From positions 1 through 7,763 of the forward strand of contig JBKJLF010000080.1 in the NCBI GenBank assembly GCA_046597185.1: a stretch of DNA of 7,763 nt, given 5' to 3'. The notes under the pieces were generated by a model. The model was not told where the DNA came from. It saw nothing but the letters and a program-made list of their open reading frames with translations, and ran no database searches. Both the position numbers and the translations under genes were made by a program. Every line of letters begins with the position of its first letter. The first letter of the stretch is position 1. This DNA is from CAMBDR01 sp046597185. Its GTDB lineage: Bacteria > Pseudomonadota > Gammaproteobacteria > Burkholderiales > Burkholderiaceae_D. Positions 1 to 5,029 of the stretch are shown here, piece after piece.

Positions 1-1
1 C

Positions 2-751
2 GTCAAGGATTTACACAAGCGCTACGGGCAGCAAGAAGTATTGCGCGGGGTCTCGGTTGCTGCCAAGGCGGGCGATGTCGTCAGTATTATTGGCTCGTCC
101 GGTTCGGGCAAGAGTACCTTTTTACGTTGCATTAATATGCTGGAACAACCGAGTTCCGGCCAAATTGCCTTGAATGGGGAAGAGCTACAGTTTAAGACCG
201 ATGCCAGTGGCCAATTGGCGGCGGCACACGCGGCGCAATTACAACGCTTTCGCTCGCGCATTGCGATGGTTTTTCAGCATTTCAATTTGTGGGCGCATAT
301 GAGCGTGATGCAAAACGTGATCGAAGCGCCGATTCATGTATTGGGCCAAACCAAGGCGCATGCGCAAGAGCGGGCTGAAATGTATTTGAACAAGGTCGGC
401 GTGTACCACCGCAAGGATTATCACCCATCGCAACTTTCGGGCGGCGAGCAGCAGCGCGTGGCGATTGCGCGTGCGCTGGCGGTGGAGCCGGAAGTGATGT
501 TGTTTGACGAACCAACCTCGGCGCTGGACCCGGAACTGGTGGGTGAAGTGTTAAAAGTGATGCAAAAACTGGCCGAAGAAGGCCGCACCATGCTGGTGGT
601 AACGCACGAAATGGGCTTTGCGCGCGAGGTATCGAACCAGTTGGTGTTTTTGCACCAGGGGAAAATTGAAGAACAAGGGGTGCCCAGGGAAATGTTGGCG
701 GCACCGAAAAGCGAGCGGTTGCAGCAGTTTTTGTCGGGGACGTTGAAGTAA
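2..751 (+). CDS. hisP: HisP-like ATP-binding subunit of a polar amino-acid ABC importer (5' end outside window)
   Basis: This is the cytoplasmic ATPase that powers uptake of polar or basic amino acids with a periplasmic binding protein and two inner-membrane permeases. The frame is open from the first bases of the window; 249 residues are visible (VKDLHKRYG... to ...FLSGTLK). Compared with HisP of enterobacteria, only about 8-9 N-terminal residues and the start codon are missing. Counting from the first visible codon: Walker A GSSGSGKST at 31-39, signature LSGGEQQR at 145-152, Walker B VMLFDE at 165-170, D-loop SALDP just after, and the switch histidine in VVTHEMGFA at 202. The segments FQHFNLWAHM and FLHQGKIEEQG are close to HisP/ArtP proteins. 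The TTG at 41 is internal and not a start. The permease and binding-protein genes would lie to the left. The exact substrate (histidine, arginine, lysine or ornithine) cannot be told from the ATPase alone. No terminator is visible after the stop; transposase remnants begin 11 bp later. Confidence 0.93.
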   Translation, partial: VKDLHKRYGQQEVLRGVSVAAKAGDVVSIIGSSGSGKSTFLRCINMLEQPSSGQIALNGEELQFKTDASGQLAAAHAAQLQRFRSRIAMVFQHFNLWAHMSVMQNVIEAPIHVLGQTKAHAQERAEMYLNKVGVYHRKDYHPSQLSGGEQQRVAIARALAVEPEVMLFDEPTSALDPELVGEVLKVMQKLAEEGRTMLVVTHEMGFAREVSNQLVFLHQGKIEEQGVPREMLAAPKSERLQQFLSGTLK

Positions 752-762
752 GCGGCTTTTTG

Positions 763-985
763 ATGATGGAAATGATCATGCGAGTAGTTCAAAACCTGCA
801 AATGCAAATCGGCGAAGTCGATATTTCTCAAGTCAAACTTGACCCGAAATCACGGGATGACATTCCAAAGATTTTAAGGGGCTTGCAACAGTTATATATG
901 CAGTTGCCGGGATTTGAACATGGATTATGATCGGCTGCAAGAACTGGCAAACAAGCACATTGACATTCGTGCGATGCTGGGCTGT
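763..985 (+). pseudogene. Remnant of an ISNCY-type transposase (two N-terminal pieces, frameshifted, internally deleted)
   Basis: Two pieces of one transposase N-terminal region lie in different frames. Piece 1 (763-930, ATG to TGA) reads MMEMIMRVVQNLQMQ... with the block QVKLDPKSRDDIPKILRGLQ. Piece 2 (from about 908, +1 frame) reads RDLNMDYDRLQELANKH followed by IDIRAMLG. From memory of the family, both blocks are typical of ISNCY-group transposases: an 'I-LDPKSRDDIP--L-GLQ' N-terminus, then about 40 residues on, 'LN-DYDRLQELAN-H---R-MLG'. Here the stretch between them is largely missing, the frame changes, and homology stops near 985. The catalytic domain is absent and no terminal inverted repeats were found, so it cannot move by itself. 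It begins 11 bp after the hisP stop. The family assignment rests on recalled motifs; decay itself is plain from the broken frame. Confidence 0.72.
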
Positions 986-987
986 GC

Positions 988-1245
988 GCCATCGTCCCGC
1001 CCGAATACTTTGCCGCCGCGCTTGCTGCGCTGGAACGGCTGGGCTACCAGATAAAGACCGTTACGCTGCGCACCGATCAACATTGCATGCTTGTATCGGA
1101 CAACGCAACCGGAGCAGATGGCACCAGGTCATCCGGAAAAACTGCGGCAGTCGGGCGCAAGAATGATTCATCCTGCCCTTCAGCGCCCTTTTCATCAACA
1201 GCCCATTTTTACGGTATCGACATCGGAATAGCCGCGTTGCGGTAG
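988..1245 (+). other. Unidentified coding remnant inside the mobile-element scar
   Basis: Directly after the transposase homology ends, frame 1 is open from 964 to the TAG at 1243-1245 but has no convincing start codon or ribosome binding site. Its first 45 or so codons look protein-like (AIVPPEYFAAALAALERLG, then YQIKTVTLRTDQHCMLVSDN), with alanine-rich helix-like composition. After about position 1120 the composition becomes low in hydrophobic residues and looks non-coding. I do not recognise the family. It may be the tail of a gene carried by the lost element, fused to the transposase by deletion. The frame-3 stretch 927-1166 gives an implausible peptide. No function can be given. Confidence 0.3.
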
Positions 1246-1274
1246 CTCACTTCTTTATTTTCTGTCTTTGCCAT
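1209..1274 (-). pseudogene. Probable 5' stub of a tRNA-targeting tyrosine integrase gene
   Basis: On the minus strand an ATG at 1274 opens a 21-codon frame, MAKTENKEVSYRNAAIP followed by MSIP and a stop. The segment 'YRNAAIP' resembles the start of tyrosine integrases with a DUF4102-type arm-binding domain, which often begin with '-N-A-P-GK--ER--D-GGLYL'. The resemblance ends at residue 17, so all of the catalytic domain would be lost. Position supports the idea: these integrase genes lie next to the tRNA used as attachment site, and a tRNA-Ser 3' end lies 180 bp away with phased short repeats between. The match is very short, so this could be chance. Confidence 0.33.
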
Positions 1275-1338
1275 GTGGGTATCGCCTTTGTGGGTATCTA
1301 TTTTGTGGGTACGAGTTGATGCCCACAAATGTACCCAC
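1274..1338. repeat. Cluster of five TGTGGGTA-type motifs, probable integrase arm sites (att remnant)
   Basis: TGTGGGTA occurs three times in direct orientation at 1274-1281, 1289-1296 and 1304-1311, exactly 15 bp apart. Two inverted copies follow: GCCCACA at 1321-1327 and GTACCCAC at 1331-1338. Together they form inverted repeats TTTGTGGG (1302-1309) with CCCACAAA (1322-1329), and GTGGGTAC (1305-1312) with GTACCCAC (1331-1338). The cluster starts at the ATG of the integrase-like stub and lies about 110 bp from the tRNA-Ser 3' end. Short motifs at even spacing between int and a tRNA are what arm-type binding sites of an integrase look like. The repeats are seen directly; their role is inferred. 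Confidence 0.5.
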
Positions 1339-1371
1339 TATTTCAAAGAATTGCAATACACCCCTTTGGAC

Positions 1372-1420
1372 GCTAAAAAACAAAAAACCCGCGTTCTCTC
1401 TATAAGAATCGCGGGTTTTT
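1372..1420 (-). terminator. Rho-independent terminator of tRNA-Ser, potentially bidirectional
   Basis: CCCGCG (1388-1393) pairs with CGCGGG (1410-1415). The stem can extend through TTCT/AGAA with one bulged base, closing a small loop. On the minus strand the stem is followed by a long T-rich tract (TTTTTTGTTTTTT), about 30 nt after the encoded CCA of tRNA-Ser. On the plus strand it is followed by TTTTTG, so it could also stop transcription arriving from the left. Confidence 0.85.
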
Positions 1421-1451
1421 GTACGGTTTTGAACAGCTTAAAACCACTTAC

Positions 1452-1542
1452 TGGCGGAAAGGGTGAGATTCGAACTCACGGTACACCAAAGATGTACACT
1501 GGATTTCGAGTCCAGCGCATTCGACCACTCTGCCACCTTTCC
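1452..1542 (-). tRNA. tRNA-Ser(CGA)
   Basis: The minus strand reads GGAAAGGTGGCAGAGTGG at its 5' end and CACCCTTTCC-G-CCA at its 3' end. The acceptor stem GGAAAGG/CCTTTCC is perfect, the discriminator base is G (usual for serine), and CCA is encoded at 1454-1452. The anticodon arm is CTGGA-CTCGAAA-TCCAG, giving anticodon CGA, which reads UCG. The long variable arm (TGTACATC/GGTGTACC) is the class II feature that SerRS recognises. The T arm is GTGAG-TTCGAAT-CTCAC. It has its own promoter and terminator. serS lies upstream on the same strand, 104 bp away. The left flank carries mobile-element remnants, as is common at tRNA 3' ends. Confidence 0.97.
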
Positions 1543-1579
1543 TTGATCGATTAGCCTTGCAACATCAGCTAAGCCAGCG

Positions 1580-1608
1580 ATTATATACAACTTTTCCAGC
1601 CCTGCCAA
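1580..1608 (-). promoter_or_regulatory. Sigma70-type promoter of tRNA-Ser
   Basis: The minus strand carries TTGGCA (1608-1603), a 17-bp spacer and a perfect TATAAT (1585-1580). Transcription would start near 1573, giving a leader of about 30 nt before the mature tRNA 5' end at 1542. This lets the tRNA be made independently of serS, though read-through from serS is also possible. Confidence 0.82.
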
Positions 1609-1646
1609 GCAAATTTCGCGTTTTTGCTGAAAATAACCCATCAATA

Positions 1647-2936
1647 CTACGGCACCAGACGCGTCAAGCCGCCCATATACGGGTGCAGCACCAATGGAAT
1701 CTCGACACTGCCATCGGCTTGCTGATGGTTTTCCAGTATCGCCACCAAAGTGCGCCCCACCGCCAAGCCCGATCCATTGAGCGTATGCAACAATTCCGGC
1801 TTGCCTTGCGCATTCCTGAACCGCGCTTGCATGCGGCGCGCCTGAAATGCTTCCATATTCGACAAGCTGGAAATTTCACGATACGTGTTTTGCGCCGGTA
1901 ACCATACTTCCAAATCATAGGTCGTGGCCGAACCAAAGCCAATATCCCCGGTGCATAAACGCATTACCCGATACGGCAAACCCAGTTGCTGCAAAATAAA
2001 TTCAGCATGACCCACCATTTCTTCCAACGCCGCATTCGAATGGTCAGGATGCACAATTTGCACCATTTCTACCTTGTCAAATTGATGCTGCCGTATCATG
2101 CCCCTGGTGTCGCGCCCATAACTGCCCGCCTCGGAACGGAAACAGGGCGTATGCGCAGTCAGTTTGATGGGCAATTGCTCCAGCGGCACAATGGTATCGC
2201 GCACAAAATTGGTCAGCGGAATTTCGGAAGTCGAAATCAAATACAGCGTTTCACCCTCGCCTTCCTGCCCACCTTTTTTCACCGCAAACATGTCTTCTTC
2301 AAACTTGGGCAATTGACCCGTGCCGCGCAAGCTGTCGGCATTCACAATATACGGCGTATAGCATTCGGTGTAGCCATGATGAGTACTATGGGTGTCGAGC
2401 ATATACTGCGCCAGCGCCCGGTGCAAACGCGCTATGCCACCTTTCATGGTGGAAAAACGCGAACCGGTCAGCTTGGCCGCCATGTCAAAGTCCAAACCCA
2501 ACGCTTGGCCCACATCCACATGGTCTTTAATGGTGAAGGCAAACTGGCGCGGCTCGCCCACTTTGCGCACTTCCACATTACCCGCTTCATCATGCCCCAC
2601 GGGCACCGATTCTTGCGGCAAATTGGGAATCGACATAACGAATTCATTGATCTTGGCTTGCAAGCTGGCCAGCGCATGTTCGTTGTTTTTTAGCTCTTCA
2701 GGCAAGGCGGCGGCTTCGGCCATGAGCGCGCTGGCGTCTTCACCCTTACCTTTCATAAAACCAATTTGCTTGGCCACGCTATTGCGTTTGGCTTGCAATT
2801 CTTCGGTTTTGGTTTGAATTTGCTTACGCTCGGCTTCCAGGGCATTGAAACCGGCCACATCAAGCTTGAATTTACGGGTCGCCAGACGTGCTGCAACGCT
2901 GTCGATGTCTTTACGGAGGAGTTGAATATCTATCAT
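1647..2936 (-). CDS. serS: Serine--tRNA ligase (seryl-tRNA synthetase)
   Basis: SerRS charges tRNA-Ser (and tRNA-Sec where present) with serine using ATP, in the cytoplasm as a homodimer. The protein is 429 aa, essentially the length of the E. coli enzyme. Residues about 30-100 form the charged, heptad-rich antiparallel coiled coil that grips the long variable arm of tRNA-Ser. The class II catalytic core follows: TSE at 236-238 in the serine pocket, motif 2 FRSEAGSYGRDTRG at 266-279, and motif 3 GSGLAVGRTL at 388-397. The ATG at 2936 is chosen because MIDIQLLRKD is the normal family N-terminus; a TTG at 2978 would add 14 unrelated residues. There is no clear Shine-Dalgarno before the ATG (CCGCTCCC). 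A sigma70-type promoter lies just upstream. The next gene on the strand is the cognate tRNA-Ser(CGA). No strong terminator is visible in the 104 bp between them. Confidence 0.98.
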   Translation of the reverse strand: MIDIQLLRKDIDSVAARLATRKFKLDVAGFNALEAERKQIQTKTEELQAKRNSVAKQIGFMKGKGEDASALMAEAAALPEELKNNEHALASLQAKINEFVMSIPNLPQESVPVGHDEAGNVEVRKVGEPRQFAFTIKDHVDVGQALGLDFDMAAKLTGSRFSTMKGGIARLHRALAQYMLDTHSTHHGYTECYTPYIVNADSLRGTGQLPKFEEDMFAVKKGGQEGEGETLYLISTSEIPLTNFVRDTIVPLEQLPIKLTAHTPCFRSEAGSYGRDTRGMIRQHQFDKVEMVQIVHPDHSNAALEEMVGHAEFILQQLGLPYRVMRLCTGDIGFGSATTYDLEVWLPAQNTYREISSLSNMEAFQARRMQARFRNAQGKPELLHTLNGSGLAVGRTLVAILENHQQADGSVEIPLVLHPYMGGLTRLVP

Positions 2937-2968
2937 GGGAGCGGCTGGGTGCGATTGTCGAAACGCTG

Positions 2969-2998
2969 ATTGTACCAAGGCTTTGGCAAATCCGACAA
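2969..2998 (-). promoter_or_regulatory. Probable promoter of serS
   Basis: The minus strand shows TTGTCG (2998-2993), an 18-bp spacer and TACAAT (2974-2969), with 4/6 and 5/6 matches to the sigma70 consensus. Transcription would start near 2962, about 26 nt before the serS ATG. It lies back to back with the promoter of the divergent gene in a 139-bp intergenic region. Confidence 0.6.
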
Positions 2999-3019
2999 GT
3001 GACTTGACTTCGCGCCGGA

Positions 3020-3048
3020 TTCACGGCACGATGCGACGTTGTTATAAT
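3020..3048 (+). promoter_or_regulatory. Probable promoter of the divergent secreted-protein gene
   Basis: TTCACG (3020-3025), a 17-bp spacer and a perfect TATAAT (3043-3048) fit sigma70 well. The start point would be near 3055, about 21 nt before the ATG at 3076. Confidence 0.68.
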
Positions 3049-3075
3049 GACCGCACGTTTAAGCAGATTGCCCCC

Positions 3076-3669
3076 ATGAAACTATTTCGTACCAGCATTT
3101 TTACCTGCGCATTTACCTGCACATTTACCTGCGCCCTCAGCCTGATTTTGGCGCTGATTTTGCCCCTGCCCAGCCACGCCGCCGATTTATGGTGGTCTTA
3201 TTATGCGGCCTACAATAATAAAAAAAGCCCCGGCGAGATTAAAATCAATCTGGCATTGGCTAAAAACGCGCCGTTTGCCGATTATCCCCTGCTGGTGACC
3301 ACCGGCACCCACTATCCCACCCAATTGTTTGGCGATGGCTTGCCGCTGGAAACCGATGTAGCCCGGCTCGATGCCATTACCGCCGAAGTGGTGGCCACCA
3401 TTGCCGCCAAAACCGAGTCCATTTATGCAGGCAGTTTTACCAGCGACGGCGAAAGGCGCATGTATGTGTATGTGAAAAAACCGGATGGTATCGAAGCCGC
3501 GCTGGCCGCCGTGTACGCCAAGCGCGCTTGCCCCAAATGCAAATCCTCAACCTATATTCGCAAAGACGAGCGCTGGAGCGCCTACACCCGCTTTTTATAT
3601 CCCAATCCGCAAACCCGGGAATATTACAAAAAAGAATTGATTGCCATGGGGATCAAAGTCGAACAATAA
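3076..3669 (+). CDS. Small secreted protein of unknown function, DUF695-like
   Basis: The protein is 197 aa. MKLFRT is followed by a hydrophobic stretch (about 7-30) and the cleavage motif PSHA-AD, so signal peptidase I probably cuts after A35 and the mature protein (about 162 aa) is periplasmic or secreted. The mature part starts DLWWSYYAAYNNKKSPGEI. It contains a CPKC pair at 152-155 and a C-terminal WSAYTRFLYPNP segment (167-178) that recalls DUF695-type proteins, where a W--Y--FLYP motif is common; that link is inference. I know no biochemical function for it. The ATG at 3076 is chosen because it begins a standard signal peptide and sits 21 nt after the predicted transcript start, although no Shine-Dalgarno is visible. 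Earlier in-frame starts overlap the promoter. The gene is divergent from serS and convergent with the decarboxylase pseudogene, ending 35 bp from its stop. Confidence 0.82.
   Translation: MKLFRTSIFTCAFTCTFTCALSLILALILPLPSHAADLWWSYYAAYNNKKSPGEIKINLALAKNAPFADYPLLVTTGTHYPTQLFGDGLPLETDVARLDAITAEVVATIAAKTESIYAGSFTSDGERRMYVYVKKPDGIEAALAAVYAKRACPKCKSSTYIRKDERWSAYTRFLYPNPQTREYYKKELIAMGIKVEQ
3100..3135 (+). repeat. 12-bp tandem repeat, three copies, within a signal-peptide coding region
   Basis: TTTACCTGCGCA (3100-3111), TTTACCTGCACA (3112-3123) and TTTACCTGCGCC (3124-3135) are adjacent with one or two differences. They encode FTCA-FTCT-FTCA in the hydrophobic core of the signal peptide. The unit is a multiple of three, so copy change would lengthen or shorten the core by four residues without a frameshift. 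Confidence 0.9.
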
Positions 3670-3704
3670 AGTCAAATCAAACCGATATTCACGGCTTGCA
3701 GCAT

Positions 3705-4856
3705 TCAATTAAACATTCCACCATGGGTTGCAATTTCTGGTACGTGGCGGGGACGGGTATAGCTTTTTGCCACGTAGTGCGCTGACTGGAAGCGCTGTAA
3801 CAAGCCTTGTAAAAACACTTGCAAATACACGTCGGGATATTTTGACCAGGCGATGCGCGCCTCTTCATCATTCACTTCAATGGTTTGCTCATAGCTTTGC
3901 GCCATCCGGTGCAGATAATCATCGCTCATCAGCACGCCCAGGGCCAGCACGCAATCGCTCGCATTCATCAGCGCACAGGTGGCGGCGTGCGAATCGGTGT
4001 TCGGATCGACCTCATGATACACGCCCATAAACTGTGGCGATGCCAAATTCAAGCCACTTTGCCCCGCGCAGTGGGTGGCAAAGTACAAACCGCTGATATC
4101 AATAATTTGCTGCAACAGTTCTTGCAAACCGTGGCGCTCAATTTCAGCCCCAGCCCAGATCACGGGTAAGCTCGCTTGCATGATGCAAGCCCATACCACA
4201 TCGAGCATCGCCGCCAGCGATTTCGATTCACCCAGGCACGGCAAAACCTGTAGTTGCCCGTGCGGACGACGGCACTTATCAACCTCCACATCTTGTAAGA
4301 CTTCGATCGAAACCGGGCGACGATGCGTCATCATGGCTGTTAACGCATAGTCGATTAATTGCGGCGCGGTATCGGCGTCGCGAATCACCACCGCTGCCAC
4401 GGCCGCATGCGCCAGCACCTGTTGATCGGCGGCCCGATTACCTGTTCTGAGATGAAGCAAGATGCCCTGACTGCCGCGCCGTTGGCGCTCTTTAACCGAA
4501 AAACCGGGCGCAATCAACACCATGGCTTCATGCTTGCCTGGGCCGACCGCACCGGAGTCGGCAGCAAAGAAATTAACGAGGGGGAATTTGCCATTGATCC
4601 CTGAATCTGCCCCCAATTGCAACTTGTCTGGCACCTGGCCTTTGTGACAAACCCGACTGGCATAACCCTGATCGAATTGCGTTGTTGAAGTGTGTTGAAG
4701 ATTGGGATCTTGCTCCAGGGCATTCAGAAAAAACGCCGCATAATCACCCGGCAGTGCAAAAAATTGACGAATGCCAAGTTGAAATAATCGAGCCAAAATA
4801 TAGTTTGATACGGTATAAATTGGATTCGATTCCGGATTGGACTGCGGATAACTCAT
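3705..4856 (-). pseudogene. Truncated, decayed pyruvate/indolepyruvate (phenylpyruvate) decarboxylase family gene
   Basis: Full-length relatives are ThDP-dependent 2-keto acid decarboxylases of about 550 aa that turn indolepyruvate, phenylpyruvate or pyruvate into aldehydes. Here 383 aa remain. The N-terminal PYR domain starts correctly (VSNYILARLFQLGIRQFFAL-PGDY, 16-39), and the central domain is well kept (VIRDADTAPQLIDYAL; THRRPVSIEVLQD at 177-189; VLALGVLMSDDYL at 303-315; VNDEEARI at 328-335). The segment equivalent to NELNAAYAADGYARV reads TQFDQGYASRV (59-69): the ThDP-activating Glu is Gln60 and about four residues are missing. Residues 70-120 align poorly. The reading frame stops after the central domain, so the whole PP domain with its GDGS...NN cofactor/Mg motif (about 170 aa) is absent. 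Catalysis is not expected. ATG at 4856 has GGGAAA upstream; an ATG at 4886 is also possible. It is convergent with the secreted-protein gene. Confidence 0.82.
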
Positions 4857-4889
4857 AGCGATTTCCCATCGTTTCCAAGTAAGCATAAA

Positions 4890-4907
4890 GGAATGCCAAG
4901 CATTTCC
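4890..4907. promoter_or_regulatory. Imperfect dyad over the predicted transcription start, possible operator
   Basis: GGAATGC (4890-4896) and GCATTTCC (4900-4907) are inverted repeats separated by three bases, with one extra T in the right arm. The site sits directly downstream of the predicted -10 of the decarboxylase gene, where a repressor would block initiation. The protein that might bind is unknown. Confidence 0.3.
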
Positions 4908-4911
4908 AAAG

Positions 4912-4940
4912 AGTATTAACGCTTATTCAGATCAGGTCAA
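4912..4940 (-). promoter_or_regulatory. Probable promoter of the decarboxylase pseudogene
   Basis: The minus strand shows TTGACC (4940-4935), a 17-bp spacer and AATACT (4917-4912), near the sigma70 consensus (5/6 and 4/6). A start near 4905 would give a leader of about 50 nt before the ATG at 4856. An imperfect dyad lies across the predicted start point. Confidence 0.5.
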
Positions 4941-5029
4941 GCACTTTACCCGCCAATCCGGGGGATTTGGACGCCATTCAGGTAACAATTGCAAAATTAT
5001 CTTGATGACGTTCCAAAAAAACAACAACA

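Noticed and set aside
282..831. Long minus-strand ORFs opposite the first gene
   Set aside because: Antisense to the HisP-like ATPase, with unnatural Pro/Ser/Arg-rich or Cys/Ser-rich composition and no family resemblance.
1273..1554. Plus-strand ORF with repeated WVS peptides and GGKGEIRTHG
   Set aside because: It runs through the integrase-site motifs, the terminator and antisense across tRNA-Ser; the repeated peptide only reflects the TGTGGGTA repeats.
1609..1640. AGCAAA/TTTGCT hairpin after serS as terminator
   Set aside because: Only six AT-rich pairs with a large loop and no T-tract; too weak to call.
1438..1644. Minus-strand ORF across tRNA-Ser
   Set aside because: It contains the tRNA gene itself and its promoter; the peptide (KVAEWSNALDSKSS) is the well-known false translation of a tRNA-Ser.
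1986..2693. Long plus-strand ORF of 235 codons
   Set aside because: It lies wholly antisense to serS, whose protein is complete and conserved; it is rich in His, Gln and Arg as expected for a shadow frame.
2937..2978. Upstream TTG start for serS
   Set aside because: The 14 extra residues match no SerRS N-terminus and the TTG lies upstream of the predicted transcription start.
4953..4977. Hairpin CCAATCC/GGATTTGG as terminator of the ABC-2 operon
   Set aside because: The stem is imperfect, has a mismatch bulge, is over 50 bp after the permease stop and lacks a T-run on the minus strand.
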